A stretch of DNA of 64,000 nucleotides from the NCBI RefSeq assembly GCF_018362975.1, contig NZ_CP074371.1, forward strand, positions 3,038,001-3,102,000. Direction: 5' to 3'. A program made the position numbers and the translations under genes. Below, piece by piece: positions 36,310 to 45,311 of this stretch; positions within the stretch are counted from its first letter, which is position 1, and each line of letters starts with the position of its first letter. A model generated the notes under the pieces. The model had not been told where the DNA came from, did no database searches, and was given only the letters and a program-made list of their open reading frames with translations. The stretch is from Nocardia tengchongensis. GTDB lineage: Bacteria > Actinomycetota > Actinomycetes > Mycobacteriales > Mycobacteriaceae.

Positions 36310-36874
36310 CAATGCGATCGAACGCGCACACCGGTTGCTTGCACCACGCATCGCGTACCTGATCGGAACCGTGAACGAGGACAAGACCCCGAACCTGATA
36401 CCGGTGTCGAATCTGACCTCGGTGTCCACACAGCCGCAGCAGATCGCGCTGGCCGTACACAAGCAGTGGTCTACCTTCGAAACCCTGCGAACCGCAGCGG
36501 GATTCACTGTGTCGGTGCCGGTATTCGGTCAGCTCGAGGCGGTGTGGAAACTCGGTGCCCGCTACTCCCACTTCCCGACGGCTGGGCCCGTCGAGAAGCT
36601 GATCGCGAGCGGCTTGCCGCTTGATTACCAGGCGTCGGAGTATGGGCCCGTCTTGTCGTCTGGAATCGGATGGATGTGCTGCCGCATCATTGCGCGCCTG
36701 GATCTCGGCGGCGACCACGGCATCGTTATCGGCCAGGCTGAGCAGGTCTGGTTCAACCCGGACTATCTGGAAATTGATGGCACACCGCGCGGAACTCCGC
36801 ACCCCGTGATGCAGCAGACCGGCAACCAATTCACTTCGACAGCAGACAAATTCACATCGGTCCCCTACTTCTGA
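36299..36874 (+). CDS. Flavin reductase-like protein
   Basis: 191 residues with a flavin-reductase split barrel: LLAPRIAYLIGTVNEDKTPN, LIPVSNLTSVSTQPQQIALAV, TFETLRTAAGFTVSVP and a C-terminal GIVIGQAEQVWFNPDYL. It would bind FMN and reduce it or use it with NAD(P)H. The ATG is inside the last codons of the TPR regulator, so the two form one operon. A link to a regulator of this type is common in actinomycetes, but the process is unknown. Confidence 0.78.
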   Translation: MGSDNAIERAHRLLAPRIAYLIGTVNEDKTPNLIPVSNLTSVSTQPQQIALAVHKQWSTFETLRTAAGFTVSVPVFGQLEAVWKLGARYSHFPTAGPVEKLIASGLPLDYQASEYGPVLSSGIGWMCCRIIARLDLGGDHGIVIGQAEQVWFNPDYLEIDGTPRGTPHPVMQQTGNQFTSTADKFTSVPYF

Positions 36875-36881
36875 CCGTTGC

Positions 36882-37260
36882 TTAGGTCCGGCCGGTTGAG
36901 TCAGCGCGGCCGTACAGGGCCATCGTGTGGTTGATGCAGCGGGTGATGAACGCGTTGTCGAGCGGGCGGTTGCCGGTCAGAAGGCGGAAATACAAAGGGG
37001 CGGCGAGTGTTTCCATGAGTTCCTGTGCGTCGACGTCGCTGGGTAGTTCGCCACGTTCGATGGCTCGGGTGATCAGCTGGGAGGTGCGTTCGAATCGGTC
37101 CTCCCAGAAGTGGCGGCGGGCAGCGGCGACGTCCGGGTCGACGGAGAGGGCGAGCGCGCTGCCCAGTAGGCGGGCGATGCCGGGCGTGGAATTCAGCAAC
37201 TGGCTGATCGCGGCTGCACCCGCTGCGGCAACCGCGTGACGCCCTGGATAAGTTGTCGCG
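36882..37260 (-). pseudogene. TetR regulator lacking its DNA-binding domain
   Basis: The reverse frame codes for AISQLLNSTPGIARLLGSAL, then DVAAARRHFWEDRFERTSQL, ITRAIERGELPSDVDAQELM and APLYFRLLTGNRPLDNAFIT, the C-terminal ligand domain of TetR proteins. The space before it up to the next gene (37308) is only about 50 bp, too short for the 60-residue helix-turn-helix, and none is coded there in any frame. The gene is therefore 5'-truncated, probably by a deletion that joined it to the hydrolase gene. Confidence 0.65.
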
Positions 37261-37307
37261 TGTGACGGAAGCGGCGGAGACTGACGGGCGGGTTGATGCT
37301 CGCGGCC

Positions 37308-38726
37308 TCATCGGCTGAGCAGTTGCCAGTGCAGTGCCCACGGCACGAATGCCGTTGCCGTTGCGAGTAGGACGACGGTGTGTCGGCGCAGTGGTGCGGT
37401 GAGCTGGGCGCGCGCCCGCCATGCCGAGAGGGCCAGGATCACGGCGAGTGCGGGGACCGCCACAGCCAGGCCGTGCAGCAGGAGCCACGGCAGGGGTTGG
37501 CCGAGGGCGAAGGAGGTCGGCGGTCGGCTGCCGCCCGTTGCCAGGATCGCTACGACGTAGGTCACGGTGCCCAGGGTGGTCACCAGGCCGAGAGTGGACA
37601 GCACCTGCACTGCTCGCCGTGTTGCTCGATGTGCAGCGGATGGCCTGCGGCGCAGAATCATTCGGGCGAGCGCCGAGAGGGGATAGGTGGCGAAGCCGAG
37701 TAGCAGTACCGCTAGGGCCGCGTACTCGAAACCGGGGTGGCCGCCCGGGGCGTGGCTGGGGGCCGTCTGTGGCGGAGGGGTGGCTGCGCTGGTGGGCGGT
37801 GGCTGGTCGGCGGCGACGGCGTGGATCCAGTCGGTCATGACGTCGGTGTAGCCGGGGTCGAGAGCGCCCAGGGGCTTGCCCTCGAACAGGTCGCCGCCGA
37901 CCTTGTCGAAGCCGTCGGTGGTGCGGTGGCCATTGTGTCCGGCGTTCGGTACGAAACGTGTTGTCACCGAGTTGTTTCCGGCGGAGGCGAGTTCGCGCTG
38001 ATAGATCGCCGCGCTTTCGGCGGCGGGGACCTTGACGTCGTGGTCGCCCCACAGCGCCAGCACGGGCACCCGTACCTGCCGCAATGCGGGCGCGGGGTCG
38101 TAGTCCGCTGCCGGGAATACGCCCAGCCCGTCGACCACGGCGGCGCCCGGGCCGCTCACCGCATCCGGTAGGTGCCCCGAGACGCCGTGGCGCCGCGCCA
38201 GATTCGACAACAACCAGGTTTGGGTGCGCAAGGGGGTCAGGCCGGATCCGCCGATGGTGACCACGAAGCCGACCGTCGCCGAGCGTGCGGCCGCGAGCGT
38301 CGCCACCCAGCCGCCCTCGCTGAAACCCCACAGGCCGACGTGTCCGGCGTCCACATCGGGCCGATCCCGCAGCAGCCGCACTCCGGCGAGCGCGTCGTCG
38401 GCCAGCACCGAGAAGTCGCGGTGGGTGGTGGAGTATCCCGCGGTGCGCTTGTCCACCACCAATGTCGTGATGCCCGCCTGCGCGAAAGCCACTGCCTCGG
38501 AGTGATATTCGGCACGAGGTCCCGGACCGGATCCGCCGATCAGCACGATTCCCGGATATCGCCCCGCGCCCGCGGGCCGATAGACAGCGCCGTGCAGGGT
38601 CACGCCATCACTGTCGAACGTCACCTGCTCCTGCCCGAGGTCCGGCTGCCCGGGCTGCGCTGCGGCCTCGCCGCCACCGATTCCGCAGCACAGCAGCACC
38701 GCGATCGCGACCATCATCACTCGCAT
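37308..38726 (-). CDS. Exported/membrane alpha/beta hydrolase
   Basis: 472 residues: a signal segment (MRVMMVAIAVLLCCGIGG), an alpha/beta hydrolase domain (about 35-310) and a C-terminal part with four membrane helices (YAALAVLLLGFATYPLSALA and following). The nucleophile is Ser136 in GFSEGG, the acid is the Asp of ALWGDHDVKVP, and the base is the His in NAGHNGH. It resembles bile-acid-acyltransferase/dienelactone-hydrolase-type enzymes fused to a membrane anchor. The catalytic domain would face the periplasm if the signal segment is cleaved. Substrate unknown. The start could be one of three ATGs within 15 bp. Confidence 0.82.
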   Translation of the reverse strand: MRVMMVAIAVLLCCGIGGGEAAAQPGQPDLGQEQVTFDSDGVTLHGAVYRPAGAGRYPGIVLIGGSGPGPRAEYHSEAVAFAQAGITTLVVDKRTAGYSTTHRDFSVLADDALAGVRLLRDRPDVDAGHVGLWGFSEGGWVATLAAARSATVGFVVTIGGSGLTPLRTQTWLLSNLARRHGVSGHLPDAVSGPGAAVVDGLGVFPAADYDPAPALRQVRVPVLALWGDHDVKVPAAESAAIYQRELASAGNNSVTTRFVPNAGHNGHRTTDGFDKVGGDLFEGKPLGALDPGYTDVMTDWIHAVAADQPPPTSAATPPPQTAPSHAPGGHPGFEYAALAVLLLGFATYPLSALARMILRRRPSAAHRATRRAVQVLSTLGLVTTLGTVTYVVAILATGGSRPPTSFALGQPLPWLLLHGLAVAVPALAVILALSAWRARAQLTAPLRRHTVVLLATATAFVPWALHWQLLSR

Positions 38727-38830
38727 GCCGAAAACGTAGGGCCGTCAACCGCTTCCGGGCATCGCTCCACGGTACCGATGCCCTTCACCCTCCGGTACGG
38801 GCCGGACCGAGCCGCGGGGCTTGAATGCGG

Positions 38831-39811
38831 TCAGGAGCTTAGGTCGACTTCGGTGCCGATGCCGTCGGCTCGGGCCTTGTCGATGATCAGGCGGGCGGTG
38901 GCCAGATCCTGGAGGCCGATGCCGACGGAGTTGTAGAGGGTGATGTCGGTGTCGGTGGTGCGGCCGGGGGAGGTTCCGGTGATGACGTCGCCTAGTTCGG
39001 TGGTGACCGCGGAGTCGGGGATCGCGCCCTCGGCGATGGCGAGGAGGGTGTCGCCGGATTTGGTGAGGGTGGTGGCTATCGAGTCGACTATGACGCGGGA
39101 GCGGCGCATGGCCTCGCCGTCGACCTCGCGGTGGTCGTTGCGTGGGGGTGCGCCTACCGCGTTGACGTGGAGGCCGGGGGTGAACCAGGCGCCGTGCACG
39201 ATCGGGTCGCGGGACGGGGTCAGGGTGCAGAGGATATCCGCGGCCCGGGTGACCGCCTCGGGGGTGTCGAGGGGTTCGATGGTGAGGTCGAGATCGGCTA
39301 CGGCGGTGCGGAATTCGCTGATGGTGGCGGCGGTGCGGGACCAGACGTAGATGGTGTCGAGGGTGCGGACGCGGGCGATCGCGCGGGTGTGCTCGACGGC
39401 CAGGTTGCCCGCGCCGATCAGGCCGAGAGACGAACTATCTTGGCGGGCCAGGTATTTCGTCGCGACCGCGGTGGCGGCGGCGGTGCGTACGGCGGTGACC
39501 AGCCGGCCGTCGATGAGGGCCTCGCAGCCGCCGTGCTCGGCAGAGGTCACCACGATCACCGATCGCTGCACCGGCAGCCCGCGGGCTCGGTTGTCCGGCA
39601 GATCGGCGAGTAGTTTCACGGCGGCCGCTCCCGCGGATTCGGCGGCGGCGGCCATCGGGATGAACGCGGCCCGGCCCAAGGACATGGCGGGCGGGGCGGG
39701 GACCACCGCGGTGCCGCGGGCGAGGTCGGCGTGTGCGCGCTCCACCGCCGCGAGCACCTCGCCGCGGTCGAGCACGGCGCGCACATCGGAATGCGACAGG
39801 ATCAGAGTCAA
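38831..39811 (-). CDS. Ornithine cyclodeaminase/mu-crystallin family protein
   Basis: 326 residues: N-terminal DVRAVLDRGEVLAAVERAHA, an NAD(P)-binding Rossmann region with LGLIGAGNLAVEHTRA near 130, AADILCTLTPSRDPIV, HVNAVGAPPRNDHREVDGEA and SVGIGLQDLATARLI. The family includes ornithine cyclodeaminase, Delta1-pyrroline-2-carboxylate reductase and related imine or amino-acid enzymes. The start is a TTG at 39811 with GAGGAG 5 nt upstream, which fits the N-terminus better than any ATG or GTG. It is the last gene of the nucleoside-type ABC transporter operon, an unusual partner. Confidence 0.85.
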   Translation of the reverse strand: MTLILSHSDVRAVLDRGEVLAAVERAHADLARGTAVVPAPPAMSLGRAAFIPMAAAAESAGAAAVKLLADLPDNRARGLPVQRSVIVVTSAEHGGCEALIDGRLVTAVRTAAATAVATKYLARQDSSSLGLIGAGNLAVEHTRAIARVRTLDTIYVWSRTAATISEFRTAVADLDLTIEPLDTPEAVTRAADILCTLTPSRDPIVHGAWFTPGLHVNAVGAPPRNDHREVDGEAMRRSRVIVDSIATTLTKSGDTLLAIAEGAIPDSAVTTELGDVITGTSPGRTTDTDITLYNSVGIGLQDLATARLIIDKARADGIGTEVDLSS

Positions 39812-39837
39812 CGGTGCTCCTCGAGAACGATTGCGGG

Positions 39838-40764
39838 TCAGAAGGTTCGGGCGAACGCGACGGTCAGGTCGCGGGGGGAGCGGCTGTTGCCGACCAACCC
39901 GCTCACGGCCACGATCGCGATCAGATAGGGCAGCATCACCAGCAGCGCGAACGGGACGTGCAGACCGAGCGCGGGGAGCGCGAACTGCAGCGCCTGGGCG
40001 ATGCCGAAGAACACCGAGGCCAGGACCACCCCGAGCGCCCGCCACCGTCCCGCGATCACCGCCACCACGGCCAGATAGCCGATGCCGCCGGTCATGTTGT
40101 CGCTGAAGGAATGCACCTCCGACAGCGCGAGCTGCGCGCCGCCCAGACCGGCGGCCACCGCGGCCAGCAGGACACAGCCATAGCGGACCGCCCGCACCGG
40201 AAGCCCGGTGCGATCCGCCGCCACGGCATCCTCGCCGATGGCGTCGACCACCAGACCGAGCTTGGTGCGCCGGGCGAACACCACCGCGAGCACGGCGACC
40301 AGCAGCATGCACAGATAGCCGAGCGCGGTCTGCCCGAACAACGCCGGCCCGACGACTGGGATACGGTGCAGCAGCGGAATGGGCAGCGGGTCGAAGCCCG
40401 GAGCGCTGTGCCCCTTGCCGTCGGCGAGCAGCAATCGTGCACCGTAGGTGGTCGCGCCCAGCGCCAGCGCATTGCTCGCGATTCCGACGACGATCTGGTC
40501 GGCCCGCAACGCGACGCTCCACACCGCTTGCACCACACCGAAAATCGCCGCCGCCGCGACGGCCGCGAGCGTGCCGAGCACCGGCGAACCGGTGGAGACC
40601 GCGCCGAGGACGCCGGTGAACGCGCCGGTCAGCATCATCGCCTCGAGACTCAGATTGAGCACTCCGGCACGTTCGCTGACCAGCTCGCCACTGGCGGCCA
40701 TCAGGATCGGAAGCGTGAAACCGATTCCGCTGGTGGCGATATCGGTGACAGTGTCGAGACTCAT
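39838..40764 (-). CDS. ABC transporter permease, NupQ-like
   Basis: 308 residues with about eight membrane helices, starting GIGFTLPILMAASGELVSER, AGVLNLSLEAMMLTGAF: the AGVxNLxLEGxML-type signature of BPD_transp_2 permeases for nucleosides and simple sugars. The pair with the second permease, the double ATPase and a BMP lipoprotein makes a NupNOPQ-type nucleoside importer. The ATG at 40764 overlaps the stop of the upstream permease frame (40761). Confidence 0.85.
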   Translation of the reverse strand: MSLDTVTDIATSGIGFTLPILMAASGELVSERAGVLNLSLEAMMLTGAFTGVLGAVSTGSPVLGTLAAVAAAAIFGVVQAVWSVALRADQIVVGIASNALALGATTYGARLLLADGKGHSAPGFDPLPIPLLHRIPVVGPALFGQTALGYLCMLLVAVLAVVFARRTKLGLVVDAIGEDAVAADRTGLPVRAVRYGCVLLAAVAAGLGGAQLALSEVHSFSDNMTGGIGYLAVVAVIAGRWRALGVVLASVFFGIAQALQFALPALGLHVPFALLVMLPYLIAIVAVSGLVGNSRSPRDLTVAFARTF

Positions 40765-41857
40765 CGCGTCGCTCCCGTCAGCTCCGGCGTGGAAACATCC
40801 TGGGTGTCAGATGTTTCGACCTTGGAGCGCCGCATGGTCCAGATGGCCGCGCCCGCGATGAACACGATCATCAACGACTCCACCACCGAGACCGTCGAGG
40901 CGGGCACATTCGCCGCCAACTGCAGGTTGATGCCACCGGAGACCAGGAATCCGAGCAGCATCGACACCGCTGCGACCGCGGTGAGCGAGCCGCGGGCCAA
41001 CAGCCCCACCACGAGTCCCGAGAAGCCGTAACCGGAGGAGAATCCCTCGGCGAGCACGAAAGGCGCTGTCGCGACCAGCAACCCGCCGCCAGGCCCGAGA
41101 ACGCGCCCGCTCCCGACAGGCTGAGGAAACGCAGCCGGTCGACGGGCAGGCCGAGCCGTGCCGCCGCGTCGGGATTGCGCCCGACCGCGCGCAGCCGGGT
41201 GCCGAGTGCGGTGTGGCGCACCATGATCGCGGTACCGACCGCGGCCGCCAGCGCGATCCACAGCGCGATGGTCGCGGGGGAGCGCGGGATGCCGAGCAAT
41301 GGCAGATGCGCTGCGGCCGTGAGCGGTTCGGACTGCGGCAGCGTCTCCGAGGAGGTGACCGGCTGGCGCAGCAGCGCGGGCTCGTGCACGACCAGCAACA
41401 CCATGGCCAGGCCGACGAAGTTCAGCAGCAGCGTGGTGATGATCTCGCTGGTCCCGCGCCGCACCCGCAGGTACGCGGCGATCGCCGCCCACGCCCATCC
41501 GGCGGCCGCCGCACCCGCCAGCACCGCGGGCAGCGTGACCGCGGCGGGCGCGCCGGTCAGGGTGGTGCCGATCGCGGTGGCGGCGATACCGCCGGCGCAG
41601 ATCTGGCCCTCCCCACCGACATTGACCAGTCCGGCGCGGTGCGCGATGGTGAAGCCGACCGCGACCAGCATGAGGGTGGCGGCCACATTGAGGGATGCGC
41701 CGACCGCGTAGTTGCTGCCGAACATCCCCTCCCACAAAGCCGCCATCGCGGTGCTGGGCGCCGCACCGGCCGCGGCGGCCAATGCGAGGCCGATCAGCCC
41801 GGCGGCGACCATGGCCGCGGCGGCGGCCGCGATCGGCCGGTATGCCGTGACGCTCAT
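40761..41857 (-). pseudogene. ABC transporter permease, NupP-like, frameshifted
   Basis: The first frame from 41857 has the permease start (AAAMVAAGLIGLALAAAAGA), HRAGLVNVGGEGQICAGGI (the family signature) and SEIITTLLLNFVGLAMVLLV, up to GAFSGLAAG near 41090. The rest (GLLVATAPFVLAEGFSSGYG, FSGLVVGLLARGSLTAVAAV, and LMIVFIAGAAIWTM) continues in another frame to 40761. The break falls at a CCCGCCGCC run (41081-41092), and one base would restore it. The ends overlap both neighbours by 4 bp as in an intact operon, so the gene may be whole in the organism. Confidence 0.8.
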
Positions 41858-43416
41858 ACGGCGACTCCCATCATCAGTTCACTGATCTGCTGTGCCGCAG
41901 TGGGATCGGCGGTCGACACCGGCCCGGTGAGCGCGCCCCGGTAGGCGACGAACACCCGGTCGCACAGCGCCAGCAGTTCCGGCACCTCGCTGGACACCAC
42001 CAGCACCCCGCAGCCGTCGGCCGCCGCGCGCCGCAGCCGGGTCAGCACGAAATCCACCGCCCCGATATCGAGTCCCCGCGTCGGCTGGGCGGCGACCAGG
42101 CAGCGCAGGTTCTCCGTAGACAGCTCACGCGCCAGCACGACCTTCTGCTGATTGCCGCCCGAGAGTGACCCCATCCGCACCCACGGCCCGGCGGCCCGTA
42201 CATCGAAGCCCTCGAGTTCGGCCTGCGCGGCCCGACCCATCGCCCGCTTGTCGAGCAGACCGAAGCGTCGGAAACGGCCCAGCCTGCCCAGGAACAGGTT
42301 TTCGGCGAGGGACATGTCGGCGATCATCGCGTCGCGATGCCGGTCCTCGGGGACGACGCCGAGTCCGAGCCTGGTCCGGCGCGCGGGTGTGGCCGCGGTG
42401 ATGTCGTTGCCGTCCAAGGTGATTCGGCCGCTGTCGGCCGGAGTCGCGCCGGACAGCACGCTCACCAGTTCGCTCTGGCCGTTGCCCTCGACCCCCGCGA
42501 TGCCGACGATCTCGCCGGGCCGCACCGCGATCGCCACGTCGTCGAGCGCGGTGCGGCCGTCGGGGCGGGCGACGCTGAGCGCCGCCACCTCGAGGACCGC
42601 GGGCCGGGTCGACGGCTCGGGCGAATGCTGCTGTCGGGCAACAGGAGCCGAGGCCGTATCGATGCCGAGCGTGGCCGCGACGGTCGGGTCGAGGTCGGCG
42701 GGGCTGCGGCCGACCATCGCGGTCAACAGCTCCGACACCGTGGTGCTCGGCAGCCGCCCGCCGCCCGCGACGGTGCCACGGCGCAACACCGTCGCGGCAT
42801 CGGCGACCCGGGCGACCTCGCCGAGCTTGTGCGTCACCAGCACGACCGCCTTGCCGTCGGCGGCGATCGCGCGGCAGGTCTCGATCAGTGCGTCGATCTC
42901 GGCCGGATCGAGGACCCCGGTCGGTTCGTCGAGCAGGATGAGCGACGGATCGCGCAGCAGCGCCTTGACGATCTCCACCTTCTGCCGCGCGCCGACCGGC
43001 ATGGTGGCGACCCGCTGATCGGGATCGACGCGCAGGCGGTAGCGCGCGGCGATATCGTCCAGACGCGCGGCGAGATCCGCGCGGCGCATCCGCCATCCGC
43101 TCTGGGTGAGGGTGAGATTCTCCCCGACGGTCATCGTGGTCACCAGACTGAAGTGCTGGTGCACCATCGCCACCCCCGCGGCCATGGCCGCGGCAGGCGA
43201 TTCGGGCCGAAATGGGTTGCCGCCGAGCGACATACGACCGGCATCGGGGCGGTAGCCACCGAATACCAGATTGCACAGCGTCGACTTGCCCGCGCCGTTC
43301 TCGCCGAGAACGCAATGTACGGTGCCCTTTTCGACGGTGACATCGACCCCGTGCAGCGCCCGGACCGCGCCGAAACTCTTACCGAGGCCCTGCAGGGCCA
43401 ATGCCGGATCGCTCAT
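41854..43416 (-). CDS. ABC transporter ATP-binding protein (double ATPase), NupO-like
   Basis: 520 residues with two ABC domains in tandem. The first has Walker A GENGAGKST, signature-like PVGARQKVEIVKAL and Walker B LILLDEPTGVLDP. The second has the degenerate Walker A GVEGNGQSEL (no Lys), signature LSGGNQQKVVLARE and AAQPTRGLDIGA. This asymmetry is normal for the sugar/nucleoside importer ATPases. It energises the two permeases downstream. The stop overlaps the next gene start by 4 bp and it lies 1 bp after the BMP lipoprotein gene. Confidence 0.92.
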   Translation of the reverse strand: MSDPALALQGLGKSFGAVRALHGVDVTVEKGTVHCVLGENGAGKSTLCNLVFGGYRPDAGRMSLGGNPFRPESPAAAMAAGVAMVHQHFSLVTTMTVGENLTLTQSGWRMRRADLAARLDDIAARYRLRVDPDQRVATMPVGARQKVEIVKALLRDPSLILLDEPTGVLDPAEIDALIETCRAIAADGKAVVLVTHKLGEVARVADAATVLRRGTVAGGGRLPSTTVSELLTAMVGRSPADLDPTVAATLGIDTASAPVARQQHSPEPSTRPAVLEVAALSVARPDGRTALDDVAIAVRPGEIVGIAGVEGNGQSELVSVLSGATPADSGRITLDGNDITAATPARRTRLGLGVVPEDRHRDAMIADMSLAENLFLGRLGRFRRFGLLDKRAMGRAAQAELEGFDVRAAGPWVRMGSLSGGNQQKVVLARELSTENLRCLVAAQPTRGLDIGAVDFVLTRLRRAAADGCGVLVVSSEVPELLALCDRVFVAYRGALTGPVSTADPTAAQQISELMMGVAV

Positions 43417-43417
43417 C

Positions 43418-44404
43418 TCAGTACGGCTTGACCGCGCCGGTCGACAGCGCCGTCTTGGCCTTGGCCAGCGCGTCGGCGGCGCTCTGGTCGCACAGCTTGA
43501 AATCCGTGCCGTGGTTGGGCGAGGTGAGCCCGAACTTCACGTTCTCGGCCTTCCAGGTCCCGTTGACGGCGGCGTTCACGGCGTACTCGACCTCGGTGCC
43601 GATGTCGGTGTGCACGTAGCCGAGGTAGGCGGGGTTGGTGCAGTCACCGGGGATCGGGCCGCCGATCATCGCGGTATTCGACTGGGCCGCAGCCTGTTCC
43701 ATGCCCGCCTTGCCGAGGTTGACGATCTGTCCGAGCGCGCCCGCGCCGGCGCCGTAATCGGCCAGTGCGGCCTGCTTCGCCTTGGCCGGATCGTTGAAAT
43801 CGCCGACGTACTGCGGGGTGAGCACCTTGATGTCGGGCTTGGTGAAGCGCGCGCCATTGCCGTACGCGGTCGCGGCATTGACGATCGCGGGCAGTTCGAC
43901 GCCGCCCACGAAGGCGACCGCGCCGGTCTTCGAACCCGCCGCCGACACCGCGCCGCTGAGGAATTCGGCCTCGGCCTGCTGCGGGTCGTAGTACGCGAGG
44001 TTGGACAGCGGCTTGGCGTCGGCGGGCCCGCCGATCTCGACGAACTTCACGTTCGGGAACTGCGGGGCCACCTTGCGCACGTCGGCGTCGGTCTGCCCGC
44101 CGAGCGAGATCACCAGATCGTTCGACGAGGCGAAGCGCACCAGCGCCTGCTGGTAGTCCGCGGCCGCGACCTGCTCGACCTTGCTGAGTTCGACCTTGCC
44201 GCCGAGGCTTTCGGAGACGCGCTGGTATCCGAGGTAGCCGGACTGCATGAAGCCGGTGTCCGACAGCGAGCCGGGGAAGAACACACCGACCTTCAGCTTC
44301 CCGCCGGAGGACGCGGTGTCGGCGGAGCCGCAGGCCGACAGGACAGCGGCGGCGGCGAGTGCGGCCGAGCCGAACGCGATCGCGCGTCGAGTGGACTTGT
44401 GCAC
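43418..44404 (-). CDS. BMP family substrate-binding lipoprotein
   Basis: 328 residues. The lipobox LSAC puts the lipid-modified Cys at residue 25. The mature part is a BMP/PnrA-type nucleoside-binding protein: KVGVFFPGSLSDTGFMQSGY, VISLGGQTDADVRKVAPQFP, AEAEFLSGAVSAAGSKTGAV, KPDIKVLTPQYVGDFNDPAK. It would deliver a nucleoside or related purine compound to the ABC importer. GTG 44404 is preceded by AAGGAG at 7 nt. It is the first gene of the operon and faces the GntR gene across a region with a GGTATACC palindrome. Confidence 0.9.
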   Translation of the reverse strand: MHKSTRRAIAFGSAALAAAAVLSACGSADTASSGGKLKVGVFFPGSLSDTGFMQSGYLGYQRVSESLGGKVELSKVEQVAAADYQQALVRFASSNDLVISLGGQTDADVRKVAPQFPNVKFVEIGGPADAKPLSNLAYYDPQQAEAEFLSGAVSAAGSKTGAVAFVGGVELPAIVNAATAYGNGARFTKPDIKVLTPQYVGDFNDPAKAKQAALADYGAGAGALGQIVNLGKAGMEQAAAQSNTAMIGGPIPGDCTNPAYLGYVHTDIGTEVEYAVNAAVNGTWKAENVKFGLTSPNHGTDFKLCDQSAADALAKAKTALSTGAVKPY

Positions 44405-44439
44405 GGGGAGACTCCTTGCTCGAACGTTCCGCCGACTTA

Positions 44440-44451
44440 GCGGTATACCAT
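44440..44451. promoter_or_regulatory. GntR-type operator candidate
   Basis: GGTATACC (44442-44449) within GCGGTATACCAT is a perfect palindrome with the T-GT-N-AC-A-like look of FCD-type GntR sites. It lies 37 bp before the BMP gene and upstream of the divergent gntR gene. Confidence 0.5.
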
Positions 44452-44566
44452 TAGATGATGAGCGTGGTTTCCCCATGTGACGTGCGGATTACCGAAACGT
44501 AAGAAATCGTGACCCACTTCGCGGGCCGCTACCGTGGGAGGCGTGCGGGAGCGGAAGGACGGTGTC

Positions 44567-45307
44567 GTGGCGCAGGAAACGACGAAGAAGTCGCTGCGGG
44601 ATCAGGCCTATGAGGAATTGCGGGACCGGATCATCGATCTGCGGCTGAGCCCCGGCCAGCGACTCGTCGAACGAGACCTGGCCGCGGAATTGGCGATCTC
44701 CCGCATCCCCTTACGCGAGGCGTTGCAGATGCTGGAACGCGAAGGGCTGGTGGTGATCGTGCCCCGGCAGGGCGCGATCGTCGCCCCATTCACCGTCGCC
44801 GACGTGCGCGACCTGTTCGACGTTCGGGAGAGCCTCGAAGTGCTGGCGGCCCGGCTCGCCGCCGAACGTGCCACCACCGCCGACCTGGCCGTGCTGCGCG
44901 ACCAGTTGAACGCGGCCCGCGACGCGACCGCCCGCGGCGATCAGGCCGCGATCGCCGCCGCCAACGCCGGCTTCCACGCCGTGATCGTCGAGATCTCCGG
45001 TAACCCGCTGCTGCAATCCCTGTTGCGCCCCTTGGAATCTCGGGTCCGCTGGCTGTTCCACCTCACCAAGGAACGCGACCCCGGCACGCAATGCGAGGAA
45101 CACGAACTCCTCTACGCCGCCATCGCCGACCACGATCCCGCCGCCGCCGCCGAAATCGCCTACCGGCACGTCGCTTCCGGCCGCGAACCCAGCATCGCCC
45201 TGTCCGAAAAATGGTCGATGCCCGCCATCGACCCGGTCAGCGCCACCCGCACGCGCCAGCGCACGCCGCAACGCGACTCGATGCGGCTGGTGCGCGGGGA
45301 GGCGTAA
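44567..45307 (+). CDS. GntR family regulator (FCD domain)
   Basis: 246 residues. The winged helix is KSLRDQAYEELRDRIIDLRL, SPGQRLVERDLAAELAISRI and PLREALQMLEREGLVVIVPR. The FCD ligand domain follows from residue 85 (LFDVRESLEVLAARLAAERA; metal-binding residues in NAGFHAVIVEISGNPLL and a late His in AYRHVASG). GTG 44567 has GGAAGG 8 nt upstream; earlier starts lack this. It is divergent from the BMP/ABC operon and probably represses it, with the transported compound or a product as ligand (inference). Confidence 0.88.
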   Translation: MAQETTKKSLRDQAYEELRDRIIDLRLSPGQRLVERDLAAELAISRIPLREALQMLEREGLVVIVPRQGAIVAPFTVADVRDLFDVRESLEVLAARLAAERATTADLAVLRDQLNAARDATARGDQAAIAAANAGFHAVIVEISGNPLLQSLLRPLESRVRWLFHLTKERDPGTQCEEHELLYAAIADHDPAAAAEIAYRHVASGREPSIALSEKWSMPAIDPVSATRTRQRTPQRDSMRLVRGEA

Positions 45308-45311
45308 CCGG

